Below, piece by piece: positions 1 to 8,745 of a stretch of DNA of 32,420 nucleotides. How positions within the stretch are numbered: the first letter of the stretch is position 1; the number at the start of each line of letters is the position of its first letter. The notes under the pieces were generated by a model. The model saw only the letters and a list, made by a program, of their open reading frames with translations. It had not been told where the DNA came from and made no database searches. This stretch comes from an uncultured Oxalobacteraceae bacterium (lineage in GTDB: Bacteria; Pseudomonadota; Gammaproteobacteria; Burkholderiales; Burkholderiaceae), in the NCBI GenBank assembly GCA_946478765.1, contig CAMLDH010000007.1:1-32420 (forward strand). Direction: 5' to 3'. Position numbers and translations under genes: made by a program.

Positions 1-92
1 TCGAAAAAATCCATCGATTTCCTTTGACGGAGGATTTGCCGGAGGCGGTACTAGCGCAAAAGCATTTTGTCCAACCATCAAAATGGAACTCC

Positions 93-674
93 ATGTTGAA
101 TACCGACGCCCTCGATACCCTGTTCAATCACGCCCGTACGCACAATGTCTGGCTCGACAAGCCGGTCACCGATGCGCAGTTGCACCAGCTGTACGACTTG
201 ATGAAATGGGGGCCGACCTCGGCCAATTGTTCGCCCGCGCGCATCGTGTTTGTCAAATCGCCGGAGGCAAAACAAAAACTGGTCGCGTGCATGTCGGCCG
301 GCAATGCGGAAAAAACCGGCAAGGCGCCAGTGACTGCGATTATCGGCATGGACATGGAATTTTACGAGAAGTTGCCGCAATTGTTTCCACATACCGATGC
401 CAGATCCTGGTTCGTCGGCAATCAGGCGTCGATCGATGCCACCGCATTTCGCAATTCCTCGTTGCAGGGCGCCTACCTGATCATGGCCGCACGCGCGCTC
501 GGACTCGATTGCGGTCCGATGTCGGGTTTCGATACGGACAAGGTCAATGCGGCGTTTTTCGCCGGTACTTCCGTCAAGGTGAATTTCGTCTGCAGTATCG
601 GGTATGGCGATGCGAGCAAAGTGCTTCCACGCTTGCCGCGCCTGACATTTGACGAGGCGTGCAAGATCGCTTAG
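93..674 (+). CDS. RutE/HadB-type nitroreductase family protein
   Basis: 193-residue flavin-dependent oxidoreductase of the nitroreductase fold. It resembles the malonic semialdehyde reductase branch (RutE/YdfG-associated) and related NADH nitroreductases, which are usually about 195 residues. The N-terminal part carries the flavin-contacting pattern W-G-P-T-S-A-N followed by P-A-R-I-V-F. The C-terminal G-Y-G-D motif is also typical. The frame is open upstream to a TTG at 24, but the ATG at 93 gives the usual family length and N-terminus ([10 protein letters not shown]), so I use it. The Shine-Dalgarno is weak. The gene converges on nth with about 115 bp between and no good terminator. No other pyrimidine-degradation (rut) genes are in view, so a specific substrate cannot be assigned; a general quinone or nitro-compound reductase role is equally possible. 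Confidence 0.82.
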   Translation: MLNTDALDTLFNHARTHNVWLDKPVTDAQLHQLYDLMKWGPTSANCSPARIVFVKSPEAKQKLVACMSAGNAEKTGKAPVTAIIGMDMEFYEKLPQLFPHTDARSWFVGNQASIDATAFRNSSLQGAYLIMAARALGLDCGPMSGFDTDKVNAAFFAGTSVKVNFVCSIGYGDASKVLPRLPRLTFDEACKIA

Positions 675-790
675 ATCGGATTTCGGACGCGCGTACGGCG
701 CCTGCGCCAGCCGCGCCAATCTCGAACCTGCGATGCTCGCCGTACGGCAGCGCTGACTTCAAAGTGGCGGTTCGGCATGGATCGGGCTCA

Positions 791-1441
791 TTAAACCCCT
801 TTTGCCGGAAGCGGCGTTTTGTCCTTGTATTCGCACAAATCGGCGATGATGCAGTTCCAGCATTGCGGCGTGCGTGCGATGCAGGTATAGCGGCCATGCA
901 GGATCAGCCAATGATGCGCATCGTGCTGAAATTCTGCCGGCACCAGTTGCATCAGCTTGTGCTCGACTTCATCGACATTTTTTCCCGGTGCAATGCCGGT
1001 GCGATTGGCTACCCGGAAAATATGCGTGTCGACTGCGATGGTGGATTCGCCAAACGCGGTGTTAAGCACCACGTTGGCCGTCTTGCGGCCAACGCCCGGC
1101 AGTGCTTGCAATGCTTCGCGCGTGCGCGGTACTTCGCCGTGATGTTCGGCCAGCAGGATGCGGCAGGTTTCGATGATGTTCTTCGCCTTGGTACGGTACA
1201 GACCGATGCTTTGAATGTAGGGAGTCAAGCCTTCCACGCCCAACGCGTAAATTGCTGCGGGCGTATTGGCGACCGGGTACAGCTTGCGGGTTGCCTTGTT
1301 TACCGATACATCGGTCGCTTGTGCCGACAGGATAACCGCGATCAGCAATTCAAACGGCGTCGTGTATTCGAGCTCGGTGGTCGGGTGCGGATTGGCGGCG
1401 CGCAGACGCTCGAATATTTGCTGGCGTTTGGCGGCGTTCAT
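791..1441 (-). CDS. nth: endonuclease III
   Basis: 216-residue bifunctional DNA glycosylase/AP lyase of base-excision repair that removes oxidised pyrimidines. The helix-hairpin-helix L-P-G-V-G-R-K-T-A contains catalytic Lys120, and the catalytic Asp138 follows in V-D-T-H. The C-terminal [4Fe-4S] loop has Cys187, Cys194, Cys197 and Cys203 in the family spacing C-x6-C-x2-C-x5-C. Length and residue numbers match the E. coli enzyme almost exactly. The start ATG overlaps the stop of rnfB by four bases (ATGA), so translation is probably coupled and the two genes form one operon. This neighbourhood is also seen in gamma-proteobacteria, where nth ends the rsx/rnf operon. Confidence 0.97.
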   Translation of the reverse strand: MNAAKRQQIFERLRAANPHPTTELEYTTPFELLIAVILSAQATDVSVNKATRKLYPVANTPAAIYALGVEGLTPYIQSIGLYRTKAKNIIETCRILLAEHHGEVPRTREALQALPGVGRKTANVVLNTAFGESTIAVDTHIFRVANRTGIAPGKNVDEVEHKLMQLVPAEFQHDAHHWLILHGRYTCIARTPQCWNCIIADLCEYKDKTPLPAKGV

Positions 1442-2133
1442 TGCGGGTCCTTTTGCGAAGCTTGCTCCTTTTTCAGCCGAGCCCGTTCCATCGCGGCCTG
1501 GATGATGGCTTTCTTGCGCGCCTGCTCCGCCTTTTCTTCCGCTGTCAGGGGCGATTCCGCTTCGACCGCTTTCAATTTCGCCGCTGCCTTGGCGGCGAGC
1601 CGGGCATCGTTTTCTGCGCGCTCGCGTTGCAGGCGCAAGGTGCGGAAATCGTGGCGCGCGCGCGCGGCATCAGCCTGCTGTTGCGACCATGCATCCCAAC
1701 CGGTCTTGCCCGGCGTGACGTCGATCATCGCGATGCAGTCGACCGGGCAGGGCGCAACGCACAGGTCGCAGCCGGTACACAGGCTCGGCAAGATCGTATG
1801 CATTTGCTTGGCTGCACCAAGGATCGCATCGACCGGGCATGCCTGAATGCACAGCGTGCAACCGATACATAAAGCCTCGTCGATTACCGCGACCGGACGC
1901 GGACGTTCGATGCCATTGACCGGATTGATCGGAATTACCGGTTTGCCGAGCAGGTGCGCGAGCTTGGCGACGCCTTCTACGCCGCCCGGCGGACACTGAT
2001 TATAATTGGCGCTGCCATTGGCGATCGCTTCGGCATATGGCCGGCATGCCGGGTAGCCGCACTTGGTGCATTGCGTCTGCGGCAACAGGTCTTCGATTTG
2101 GTCGGCGAGCGATTTGGCAGCGGAGGAGAACAC
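1438..2133 (-). CDS. rnfB: RnfB-type iron-sulfur electron transport protein
   Basis: 231-residue iron-sulfur protein. An N-terminal four-cysteine cluster motif (Cys22, 25, 30, 47; C-T-K-C-G-Y-P-A-C then Q-C-P-P-G-G) is followed by two ferredoxin-type [4Fe-4S] motifs, Cys89/92/95/99 and Cys119/122/125/129. The C-terminal 70 residues are Ala/Lys/Glu-rich and probably helical. The N-terminal membrane anchor of canonical RnfB is missing: the protein starts directly with a soluble helix and the first cluster, as in the beta-proteobacterial form. No rnfA, C, D, G or E lies nearby, so it may act as a stand-alone electron carrier, for instance for the cluster of Nth; that is inference. A small hairpin (ATCGGC/GCCGAT, 2163-2181) lies in its leader. 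Confidence 0.92.
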   Translation of the reverse strand: MFSSAAKSLADQIEDLLPQTQCTKCGYPACRPYAEAIANGSANYNQCPPGGVEGVAKLAHLLGKPVIPINPVNGIERPRPVAVIDEALCIGCTLCIQACPVDAILGAAKQMHTILPSLCTGCDLCVAPCPVDCIAMIDVTPGKTGWDAWSQQQADAARARHDFRTLRLQRERAENDARLAAKAAAKLKAVEAESPLTAEEKAEQARKKAIIQAAMERARLKKEQASQKDPQ

Positions 2134-2190
2134 GACAGCGATCAGTAAGATAAAACGAGATTATCGGCGTAAAAAGCCGATGCTTCAAAT

Positions 2191-2225
2191 AAAAAAGCCG
2201 TTCCCCCTTAACGGGGAACGGCTTT
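2191..2225 (-). terminator. rho-independent terminator of phaZ
   Basis: A perfect 10-bp GC-rich stem (2197-2206 with 2213-2222) is extended by three A-T pairs around a six-base loop. Read on the minus strand it ends in a run of T (complement of 2191-2196). It lies about 20 bases after the phaZ stop codon and separates phaZ from the rnfB promoter. Confidence 0.9.
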
Positions 2226-2246
2226 GACGGCCTTCTTGATGGAAAA

Positions 2247-3482
2247 TCAGGCGTGTGCTTTGATGAATTCACCGATCTTCGGAGAAATGATCTCGCGCCA
2301 GCGACGTCCCGAGAAAATTCCGTAATGGCCGCATTTCGGCGCCGTGAAATGCTGCTTGTTTTCTTTCGGAATCGACGAGCACAGGTCTTGTGCGGCTTGG
2401 GTCTGGCCGGAGCCGGAGATATCGTCGAGTTCACCCTCGATCGTAAACAGCGCGACTGTCTTGATATCTTGCGGACGTACCAGCTTACCCCCGATTTCCC
2501 AGGTGCCGGTAGGTAGGCGGAATTCCTGGAACACGGTCTTGATTGTTTCCAGATAGTACTCGGCCGGCATATCGAGTACCGCGTTGTACTCATCGTAAAA
2601 CTTGCGATGTTCCTCGGCCGACTCATTGTCGCCCTCGCGCAAGTGCATGTAAAAATCCCAGTGGCTTTGCGCATGCCTGCCCGGATTCATTGCGATAAAA
2701 CCGGCGTGCTGCAGAAAGCCCGGATAGACCTTGCGGCTAAAGCCCGGGTAGTTCGGCGGTACGCTGTAAATCACCTTGTTCTCGAACCAGGAAAAAGGCT
2801 TCTTGATTGCGAGATCATTGACTTGCGTCGGCGATTTGCGCGGATCGATCGGACCGCCCATCATTGTCATAGACTTTGGCAACTTCGGATCGTTTTCGCT
2901 TGCCATCAGCGAAATCGCGGCCAGTACCGGCACTGTCGGCTGGCATACCGAAACCACATGCACATCCGGTCCCAGACGGCGGATGAAATCCTGCACATAA
3001 TAAACGTAGTCATGCAAGTGGAATGCCCCATCGGACACCGGAACCATGCGAGCATCGGTCCAGTCGGTGACATACACGTCATGCTGCAACAGCAGGCTGC
3101 GCACGGTATCGCGCAACAGCGTCGAATGATGGCCCGACAGAGGCGCTACCAGCAATACCTTGGGTTGGTTCAATTCGGCGATTTGCTTTTCGCTCAGATC
3201 CTTGCGGAAATGAATCAAGGTGCAGAACGGCTTTTTCTCTGCGACGTCTTCAACGATGCCGACTGATTTTTCGTTGACCAGGACGTAATTGATGTCGAAT
3301 GCCGGTTTTTCGTAATCTTTGCCCAAACGATACATCAGCTCGTAGCCGGCAGCGATGCGTTGTGCAAATGGCGTATGTGCCAGTGGCGAAACCGGATTTG
3401 TGAAAAGCTTGGACGACGCTTCAGCCCACTGGATCAGCGGGTTAAGAAAGGTGCGGTTTAATTCATGAAATTGGTAAAGCAT
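2247..3482 (-). CDS. phaZ: intracellular poly(3-hydroxybutyrate) depolymerase
   Basis: 411-residue intracellular PHB depolymerase of the Ralstonia PhaZ1 type, which mobilises native storage granules in the cytoplasm. The nucleophile is a cysteine in the lipase-box-like motif V-S-V-C-Q-P-T. A downstream Asp in G-E-L-D-D-I-S-G-S-G-Q and a C-terminal His in C-G-H-Y-G-I-F-S-G-R-R-W complete the expected triad. The protein begins at the family-typical M-L-Y-Q-F-H-E-L-N, with a Shine-Dalgarno GAGAGAGG just upstream. No signal peptide is present, consistent with a cytosolic enzyme. It is monocistronic, with its own terminator and a long AT-rich upstream region. The phasin gene at 17.5-18.1 kb belongs to the same granule biology. 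Confidence 0.95.
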   Translation of the reverse strand: MLYQFHELNRTFLNPLIQWAEASSKLFTNPVSPLAHTPFAQRIAAGYELMYRLGKDYEKPAFDINYVLVNEKSVGIVEDVAEKKPFCTLIHFRKDLSEKQIAELNQPKVLLVAPLSGHHSTLLRDTVRSLLLQHDVYVTDWTDARMVPVSDGAFHLHDYVYYVQDFIRRLGPDVHVVSVCQPTVPVLAAISLMASENDPKLPKSMTMMGGPIDPRKSPTQVNDLAIKKPFSWFENKVIYSVPPNYPGFSRKVYPGFLQHAGFIAMNPGRHAQSHWDFYMHLREGDNESAEEHRKFYDEYNAVLDMPAEYYLETIKTVFQEFRLPTGTWEIGGKLVRPQDIKTVALFTIEGELDDISGSGQTQAAQDLCSSIPKENKQHFTAPKCGHYGIFSGRRWREIISPKIGEFIKAHA

Positions 3483-4420
3483 GGTGGCCTCTCTCGGATG
3501 ATACCGGTATCGCTTGATTGTCTAGTTAAACCAAAGTTGCTGCAATGCATCAACGACAATTTTTGAAAAATTTCTCGAAAAAAGTGTCTTTTTCGAGACG
3601 TCCTCCAATCCAGCTGGTAACAAAACCATCTCGGCCAGTTTTCAAACAACATGAGTGAGAAACCTCAACATAACACACAATTCAACTAGCTATTTCATAG
3701 TGCTTGTGCAGTATTAGTGTTTGCTCCTAATTTATGGATAAAGCCGCGAAAAACAATCGCACTGCAGCAACTCGCATGGTCTTTGCCTTATTTGCCATAA
3801 CGTTTCATTATGCTCACAGGCGGACAACGATTGCCTATATAAATTAATTACAATAGCGGCGCATTTTTGCCTAAATTGAGGCAGTGTCGACGCCTTGAGC
3901 GTTTCTGCTATGCACCATTTATAACTAAACGCTTGATTCCCGGCCGTACTTTGCCCCGATTTTGCATGGAATTTGATACTTTTAAGCATCGATTTTCTTA
4001 TGCATCATCGGAACTCTTATCCACCAAGATCATCATTGCTTTGGTGCCGCAAAAAGCATGCCTGTCACCGGACAAGTTTATCCAGCGGTTTGCACGAGGG
4101 TTTGAATTGCCGGGCCTTGCATTCTTGCAGAGGACCAAGGTGTGCCGGGGGGGGGGCGATGTTGTCTGCGACAACAGTTCGCCCCATGCAAAACGCCTCT
4201 TGTCGATGGTTGCAAGAGGCGTTTCGTCGCGGCTGAAGACAAGCGACGCCGGCGCAGAACGCCGGGTTCGTGTTTTATTTCAATCGTCGGAGGCGACGTG
4301 CGTCGCACGAGCGATGCACGATCTTCTCTTCAATGGTTGATACTGTGCACCTTCTACGCTGACGGGTGTCGGCGACAAACCAACACTGTGGTTGACGACT
4401 GTGCGCATGGTGCATGCACA
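3483..4420. other. 938-bp gene-poor region with a chain of hairpins
   Basis: No credible protein gene: the open frames here are Arg/Cys-rich and match no family I recognise. The first 240 bp hold the phaZ upstream region. From 4147 there is a run of ten G, then consecutive stems. A compound stem pairs 4153-4159 with 4179-4185 around an inner stem 4161-4166/4170-4175. A perfect 12-bp stem follows (4191-4202/4213-4224), then 4225-4230/4243-4248 and 4249-4254/4260-4265. The 12-bp hairpin is followed by TTTT on the minus strand and could terminate fdxA about 200 bases after its stop. The rest may be an untranslated RNA or a decayed repeat. I see no match to a named RNA family. Confidence 0.5.
3573..3598. 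promoter_or_regulatory. inverted repeat in phaZ upstream region
   Basis: Perfect 10-bp inverted repeat, TCTCGAAAAA and TTTTTCGAGA, around the six bases AGTGTC. It lies 90-115 bp upstream of the phaZ start. On the minus strand it is followed by an AT-rich run, so it could be a leader hairpin or a protein-binding palindrome. Function is unknown. Confidence 0.45.
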
Positions 4421-4744
4421 TCAACGCTCAAGGAATGGCAGCTTGTCCTTGGTGTCTTTCCACTCGTCAGCTTCGGACAGGGGGCTCTTGGTCTTTGTGA
4501 TCGATGGCCAGTTGCGGGCCAGCTCCACATTCAGCTTGATGAATTGCTGCTGATCGGCCGGGACATCTTCTTCCGCATAGATGGCATTGACCGGGCATTC
4601 GGCAACGCACACGGCGCAATCAATGCATTCATCCGGATCAATTGCAAGGAAGTTCGGGCCTTCGCGGAAGCAGTCTACCGGGCATACATCAACGCAGTCG
4701 GTGTAACGGCAGCGGATGCAGGATTCGGTCACAACGTGGGTCAT
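4421..4744 (-). CDS. fdxA: 7Fe ferredoxin (3Fe-4S/4Fe-4S)
   Basis: 107-residue small electron carrier of the FdxA type. The N-terminal motif C-I-R-C-R-Y-T-D-C-V-D-V-C-P and the second motif C-I-D-C-A-V-C-V-A-E-C-P hold the cysteines for a [3Fe-4S] and a [4Fe-4S] cluster, and the sequence C-P-V-D-C-F-R-E-G-P-N is highly typical. A C-terminal tail of about 45 residues (I-K-L-N-V-E-L-A-R-N-W-P) also fits the family length of about 107. The Shine-Dalgarno AGGA lies seven bases before the ATG. The gene stands alone on the minus strand. A 6-bp inverted repeat (TTCAAA-N5-TTTGAA, 4765-4781) sits close upstream. The redox partner cannot be told from context. Confidence 0.95.
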   Translation of the reverse strand: MTHVVTESCIRCRYTDCVDVCPVDCFREGPNFLAIDPDECIDCAVCVAECPVNAIYAEEDVPADQQQFIKLNVELARNWPSITKTKSPLSEADEWKDTKDKLPFLER

Positions 4745-4897
4745 AACAGTCCTATCTTTAAATTTTCAAAATCAATTTGAAGCACAGCAGGCATTTAATG
4801 GCATCATGAAGTATTGCCGAAAAATCAAATACACAGCTGCAAAGCCTTGTATTTTAAGGCAAATCAGCCTGCCCCACAAATCCGGCTTATATAGTTT

Positions 4898-5229
4898 ATG
4901 AATAAGCAAATGCAGAAGCTTTTTCGGCCTTGCATCTCGCAAGCACTGGCATTTCGCGCTGTAATTCGGAACGATGGTGAAGGGTTCATGACCCATTGGC
5001 GCTATGCGGACGGCAAATATTATTTGCCGGACGATGCCTATGTGCGGACGCGCCGACCTGCATCCGCGATGAAATAGACCATCGTACCTGGGACGCCGCC
5101 GACCACGCCAAGGTAAATTATTGCGACGATGGCATGAAATTAGATCACGCAGAATGGGTGCCGGCGGTCTTCCCGATTCGGATACACTCGGTGACACGTT
5201 TTAGCATCTGTCATACCGACAATTTTTGA
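4898..5229 (+). pseudogene. small reading frame split by a frame change (hypothetical)
   Basis: An ATG at 4898 opens 59 codons ending at TAG 5075-5077, with protein-like composition (for example A-V-I-R-N-D-G-E-G-F and W-R-Y-A-D-G-K-Y-Y-L-P-D-D). Just before that stop, a second frame (in frame with 4996 and ending at 5229) takes over with equally protein-like sequence (D-H-R-T-W-D-A-A-D-H-A-K-V-N-Y and L-D-H-A-E-W-V-P-A-V-F-P). Together they look like one protein of roughly 100 residues disrupted near 5060-5077. I recognise no family, see no clear Shine-Dalgarno, and cannot exclude chance. The remaining sequence of the 4745-5271 interval is the upstream region of fdxA and lutC. Confidence 0.3.
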
Positions 5230-5271
5230 TGAGCGAAACCGACTCTGCTCACATCAGCACAAGAGAGCAAC

Positions 5272-5934
5272 ATGGATACTTCCGCTGCCCGCCAGGCTAT
5301 TTTCAATCGCATTCGCACAGCGCACGGCCGTCCTGAGCAGCCGACGCCGGATGAACGCAGCGCAGTACAGGACTATCTGCGCCATCATCCCGCCGGGCCG
5401 CGGCCCGCTATCGGCGCCGATGTCGTGCAGCATTTCAAGGAGCAGGCGCTACGGATGTCCGATACCGTCGATGATGTCGCTGAAATGGCCGATGTGCCGG
5501 CTGCCGTTGCGAAATATCTCGACAGTATCGGCGTGGCAAAAAATGCGATCGCATGGAAAACCCTGCAGGATTTCGCCTGGAGCGAGGCCGGATTGCAGGT
5601 GGCGTTTCGTCCGCCGAAAAATGAGGATATGGTGGGGATCACCGGCAGTTTTTGCGCAGTCGCGGAAACCGGCACCCTGATGCTGCTATCCGGCGCCGAT
5701 ACCTATGCTTCGGCCAGCCTGCTGCCGGAGACGCATATCGCGATCGTGTCCGCTTCGCGCATTGTCGTCGGCATGGAAGATGCGTTTGCCCTGGCGCGCG
5801 AGGAGCGCGGGGAATTGCCGCGCGCAACCAATTTCATCTCCGGCCCGTCACGTACCGGAGATATCGAACAAACCATTGTGCTCGGCGCACATGGCCCATA
5901 CCGGGTACACGTCGTTATCGTGTCCGGCGCATAG
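5272..5934 (+). CDS. lutC: LutC/YkgG-family LUD-domain protein
   Basis: 220-residue protein of the LUD (lactate utilization) family, the C subunit of the LutABC L-lactate oxidation system. The conserved core G-I-T-G-S-F-C-A-V-A-E-T-G-T-L-M-L, the following L-P-E-T-H-I-A-I-V and the C-terminal I-S-G-P-S-R-T-G-D-I-E are all diagnostic. It has no membrane segment and should be cytosolic. The ATG is preceded by AAGAGAG. Its usual partners LutA and LutB are encoded 17 kb downstream rather than alongside. It lies 85 bp before the antiporter gene, which has its own strong ribosome site. A role in lactate or another 2-hydroxyacid oxidation is inferred from the family. Confidence 0.9.
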   Translation: MDTSAARQAIFNRIRTAHGRPEQPTPDERSAVQDYLRHHPAGPRPAIGADVVQHFKEQALRMSDTVDDVAEMADVPAAVAKYLDSIGVAKNAIAWKTLQDFAWSEAGLQVAFRPPKNEDMVGITGSFCAVAETGTLMLLSGADTYASASLLPETHIAIVSASRIVVGMEDAFALAREERGELPRATNFISGPSRTGDIEQTIVLGAHGPYRVHVVIVSGA

Positions 5935-6018
5935 AGCCTGTTTGAAAACTACTGTGCGCAGGAGACCGTGTTGATCCGCGCTAGAATAGCCCGCATTTCT
6001 TGATTCTGGAGGCAGCAA

Positions 6019-7425
6019 TTGCGCGCAAAAATTCTGGTTGGCCTGCTTGGACTGAGTCCCTTGTTGTCTTATGCGTCCGATCTGGACGGCAGCCGACTTT
6101 CCGTGTGGTGGGCCATTCCGTTTGCCGGCCTGCTGCTGTCGATTGCGCTGTGTCCGCTGCTTACTCCTCAGTTTTGGCACCACCATTTCGGCAAGTTATC
6201 GATCGCCTGGTCGCTGGCGTTTCTGTTGCCGTGTGCGCTGTGGTTCGGTGCCGGCAGCGCGGCTGGGGGCGCTCTCCATGCATTTTTCGCTGAATTTTTC
6301 CCGTTCATCATTCTGATTACCGCTCTCTTCGTGGTGGCCGGCGGGATTTGCGTGCGCGGTAACCTGCATGGCACACCTGCACGAAATACCGGTTTGCTGG
6401 CGCTGGGCGCGCTTCTGGCCAGCATCATGGGGACCACAGGCGCCTCCATGTTGATGATTCGCCCCTTGATCCGTGCCAACGACAATCGCAAGCATGCCGT
6501 GCATATCGTCGTGTTTTTCATTTTTCTGGTGGCCAATGCGGGCGGCTCGCTCACGCCATTGGGGGACCCGCCGTTGTTCCTCGGATTTTTGAAAGGGGTC
6601 GATTTTTTCTGGAGCATGAAAAACATCTTCCCGGAGACGCTGTTTTTATGCGCGGCGCTCTTGGTCATTTTTTATTTTCTTGATCTTCACTATTATCACA
6701 ACCGCGAAGAAGAGCTGCCGCCGGGACTGGACCCGACGCCGGATTCGGCCATCTGGTTTGAAGGCAAGGCCAATTTCCTTTTGCTGGCGGTGATTGTCGG
6801 CCTGGTGCTGATGAGCGGCTTGTGGAAGTCGGGTATCGCATTTTCACTGTTCGGAACCCCGCTCGAATTGCAAAACCTGGTGCGCGATGCATCGCTGATT
6901 GTGGTGATCCTGGTGTCCTTGCGTATAACGCCGAAAACCGCGCGTAGTGGAAACGAGTTTGCATGGAGCCCGATCCAGGAAGTGGCCAAGCTGTTCGCCG
7001 GGATCTTCATCACCATCATTCCCGTGATCGCAATGCTGCGGGCAGGCGAGGCCGGCGCGTTCTCGGCGATAATGCGCGCGGTGACCGATAGCGCGGGACA
7101 GCCGATCAATGCGATGTATTTCTGGGCCAGCGGGATACTGTCGTCATTCCTCGACAATGCGCCGACCTATCTGGTGTTTTTCAATACTGCCGGCGGCGAT
7201 CCGGCTGTGCTGATGACCAAGCTCGCGGCGACCCTGGCGGCGATTTCCTGCGGCTCCGTTTTCATGGGCGCCAACAGCTATATCGGCAATGCGCCGAATC
7301 TGATGGTCAAGGCGATCGCAGAAGAGCGCGGCATCAAGATGCCGTCTTTCTTCGGCTACATGGCTTGGTCATGTGCGGTGCTGGTGCCCTTGTTTGTTTT
7401 GATGACGTTCATTTTTTTTCGTTGA
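6019..7425 (+). CDS. Na+/H+ antiporter-like protein (NhaD/CitM ion transporter superfamily)
   Basis: 468-residue inner-membrane transporter with about a dozen hydrophobic segments. Motifs typical of the antiporter branch of the ion transporter superfamily are visible: G-G-S-L-T-P-L-G-D-P-P-L-F in the first half, and S-S-F-L-D-N-A-P-T plus F-M-G-A-N-S-Y-I-G-N-A-P-N in the second, forming the two inverted halves. The start is TTG at 6019, because a strong Shine-Dalgarno CTGGAGG (6006-6012) lies at the right distance and the N-terminus then begins with a hydrophobic segment. No in-frame ATG serves better. Substrate is assigned by family only; sodium/proton exchange is most likely, but citrate-type or anion transport cannot be ruled out. 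Confidence 0.82.
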   Translation: MRAKILVGLLGLSPLLSYASDLDGSRLSVWWAIPFAGLLLSIALCPLLTPQFWHHHFGKLSIAWSLAFLLPCALWFGAGSAAGGALHAFFAEFFPFIILITALFVVAGGICVRGNLHGTPARNTGLLALGALLASIMGTTGASMLMIRPLIRANDNRKHAVHIVVFFIFLVANAGGSLTPLGDPPLFLGFLKGVDFFWSMKNIFPETLFLCAALLVIFYFLDLHYYHNREEELPPGLDPTPDSAIWFEGKANFLLLAVIVGLVLMSGLWKSGIAFSLFGTPLELQNLVRDASLIVVILVSLRITPKTARSGNEFAWSPIQEVAKLFAGIFITIIPVIAMLRAGEAGAFSAIMRAVTDSAGQPINAMYFWASGILSSFLDNAPTYLVFFNTAGGDPAVLMTKLAATLAAISCGSVFMGANSYIGNAPNLMVKAIAEERGIKMPSFFGYMAWSCAVLVPLFVLMTFIFFR

Positions 7426-7435
7426 GGATGGATTG

Positions 7436-8428
7436 ATGAAACCGAAGGTTCTGGTTGCGCGCGCGGTCTTTCCGGATGTGATCGAACGGCTGGCATGCCA
7501 GTTCGATGTCGAATCCAATCAGGAAGACCATATTTTTTCCGCCGATGAATTGGCGGAAAAAATGCGCGACAAGCACGCGCTATTGACTACCGCAAGCGAA
7601 CACATCGGTGCGCAGGCGATCGCCGCCAGTCCGCATCTGAAAGCCATCTGCAACATGGCGGTCGGTTACAACAATATCGATCTGGATGCGGCGACACGCG
7701 CCGGCATCGTGGTGACCAACACCCCCGATGTGTTGAACGAAACTACAGCCGATTTTGCGTGGACGCTGCTGATGGCCGCAGCGCGCCGGGTCAGCGAATC
7801 GGAGCGCTGGCTGCGCGACGGCAAATGGAATAAATGGCGCTACGATGCTTTCCTGGGCGCCGACATACACGGCTCGACGCTCGGCATCATCGGCATGGGC
7901 CGCATCGGCCAGGCGATTGCCCGGCGCTCGACGGGCTTCAACATGAAGGTGATTTACCATAACCGCTCGCGCCTGCCGGCACAGCTCGAGTCTGACGCGA
8001 ACCATGCACAGTATGCCGGCAAGGACGCGTTATTGCGCGCGGCCGACCACGTGATCCTGGTATTGCCGTATTCGGCTGAATCGCATCACACGATTGGCGC
8101 GGCCGAGCTGGCGCTGATGAAGCCGAGTGCGACGCTGGTGAATATCGCGCGTGGCGGCATCGTCGACGATGTTGCGTTGATCGAGGCACTGCGCGGCAAT
8201 CGCATCGCAGCTGCAGGACTGGATGTGTTCGAGAATGAACCGGCGTTCCATCCCGATTTTCTGACGCTGCCTAACGTTGTACTGACGCCGCATATTGGCA
8301 GCGCGTCCGAACCGACGCGTCGTGCGATGGCCAATTGTGCGGCCGATAATTTGATTGCCGCCTTGACCGGCGAAGATCCGCCGAACCTGTTGAATCCGGC
8401 AGTCCAAGACGTTCTCCGCCAGGATTGA
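7436..8428 (+). CDS. D-2-hydroxyacid dehydrogenase (glyoxylate/hydroxypyruvate reductase type)
   Basis: 330-residue NAD(P)H-dependent dehydrogenase, closest in look to glyoxylate/hydroxypyruvate reductase B and glycerate dehydrogenases. The nucleotide-binding motif is G-I-I-G-M-G-R-I-G. The catalytic Arg is in N-I-A-R-G-G-I-V-D-D, the Glu in F-E-N-E-P and the His in P-H-I-G-S-A, all at the expected spacing. The substrate-contact segment N-M-A-V-G-Y-N-N-I-D is intact. I choose ATG 7436 over the TTG at 7433; GAGGA (7424-7428) is the ribosome site. The gene follows the antiporter by 10 bp and may be co-transcribed with it. Confidence 0.9.
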   Translation: MKPKVLVARAVFPDVIERLACQFDVESNQEDHIFSADELAEKMRDKHALLTTASEHIGAQAIAASPHLKAICNMAVGYNNIDLDAATRAGIVVTNTPDVLNETTADFAWTLLMAAARRVSESERWLRDGKWNKWRYDAFLGADIHGSTLGIIGMGRIGQAIARRSTGFNMKVIYHNRSRLPAQLESDANHAQYAGKDALLRAADHVILVLPYSAESHHTIGAAELALMKPSATLVNIARGGIVDDVALIEALRGNRIAAAGLDVFENEPAFHPDFLTLPNVVLTPHIGSASEPTRRAMANCAADNLIAALTGEDPPNLLNPAVQDVLRQD

Positions 8429-8512
8429 AGCGGAACTCGCCAAGAACATGAAAAAGGTGTTTGGCGCTAAAGCCCGGAAGCGCGATTTGTCAGCGTTGCG
8501 CCGGAAAGCGCT

Positions 8513-8731
8513 TTAATCCACGACCTTTTCCACCACGGCGGTCGTGACGTTGACTGCACCCTTGGCGACCGTCGTGGCGGCCCCGACCGCCATCGAACCG
8601 GCGGATACCCCGACACTGACGGCGGTCGCGCCGACCGTCACTGCAGTGGACGCAACCGTCACTACTGCGCAGCCGCTGGTGATCAGAAGCACGGCTACGC
8701 CAACGCCATAGAGGATTTTTATTCGGGGCAT
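8513..8731 (-). CDS. small putative lipoprotein
   Basis: 72-residue peptide with a lipoprotein-like signal: positively charged start (M-P-R-I-K), hydrophobic core, then L-L-I-T-S-G-C. The residue at -3 is Thr rather than the preferred Leu, so the lipobox is slightly atypical. The mature part is almost only Val, Ala, Thr, Ser and Gly, with a G-A-T-A-V-S-V-G-like repeat, and ends in V-V-E-K-V-V-D. It is 14 bp downstream of the FKBP gene and probably shares its transcript. Similar Ala/Val-rich small lipoproteins are common in Burkholderiales with no known function. Confidence 0.6.
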   Translation of the reverse strand: MPRIKILYGVGVAVLLITSGCAVVTVASTAVTVGATAVSVGVSAGSMAVGAATTVAKGAVNVTTAVVEKVVD

Positions 8732-8745
8732 GAACTACAGAGTAT

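Noticed and set aside
692..746. Inverted repeat CGTACGGCG/CGCCGTACG between the convergent RutE-like and nth genes
   Set aside because: Nine pairs with a 37-base loop and no T-run; too weak for a terminator and not otherwise supported.
659..1846. Long + strand open frame of 395 codons opposite nth and rnfB
   Set aside because: It lies antisense to two genes with complete family motifs and has Arg/Cys-rich composition typical of a shadow frame in GC-rich DNA.
3867..4340. 157-codon + strand frame in the gene-poor region
   Set aside because: Composition is not protein-like, it runs through the hairpin chain and the G10 tract, and it has no ribosome site or recognisable family.
8429..8512. GC-rich gap between the dehydrogenase and lipoprotein genes examined for a terminator
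   Set aside because: Only short self-complementary pieces such as AAAGCGCTTT; no stem with a T-run.
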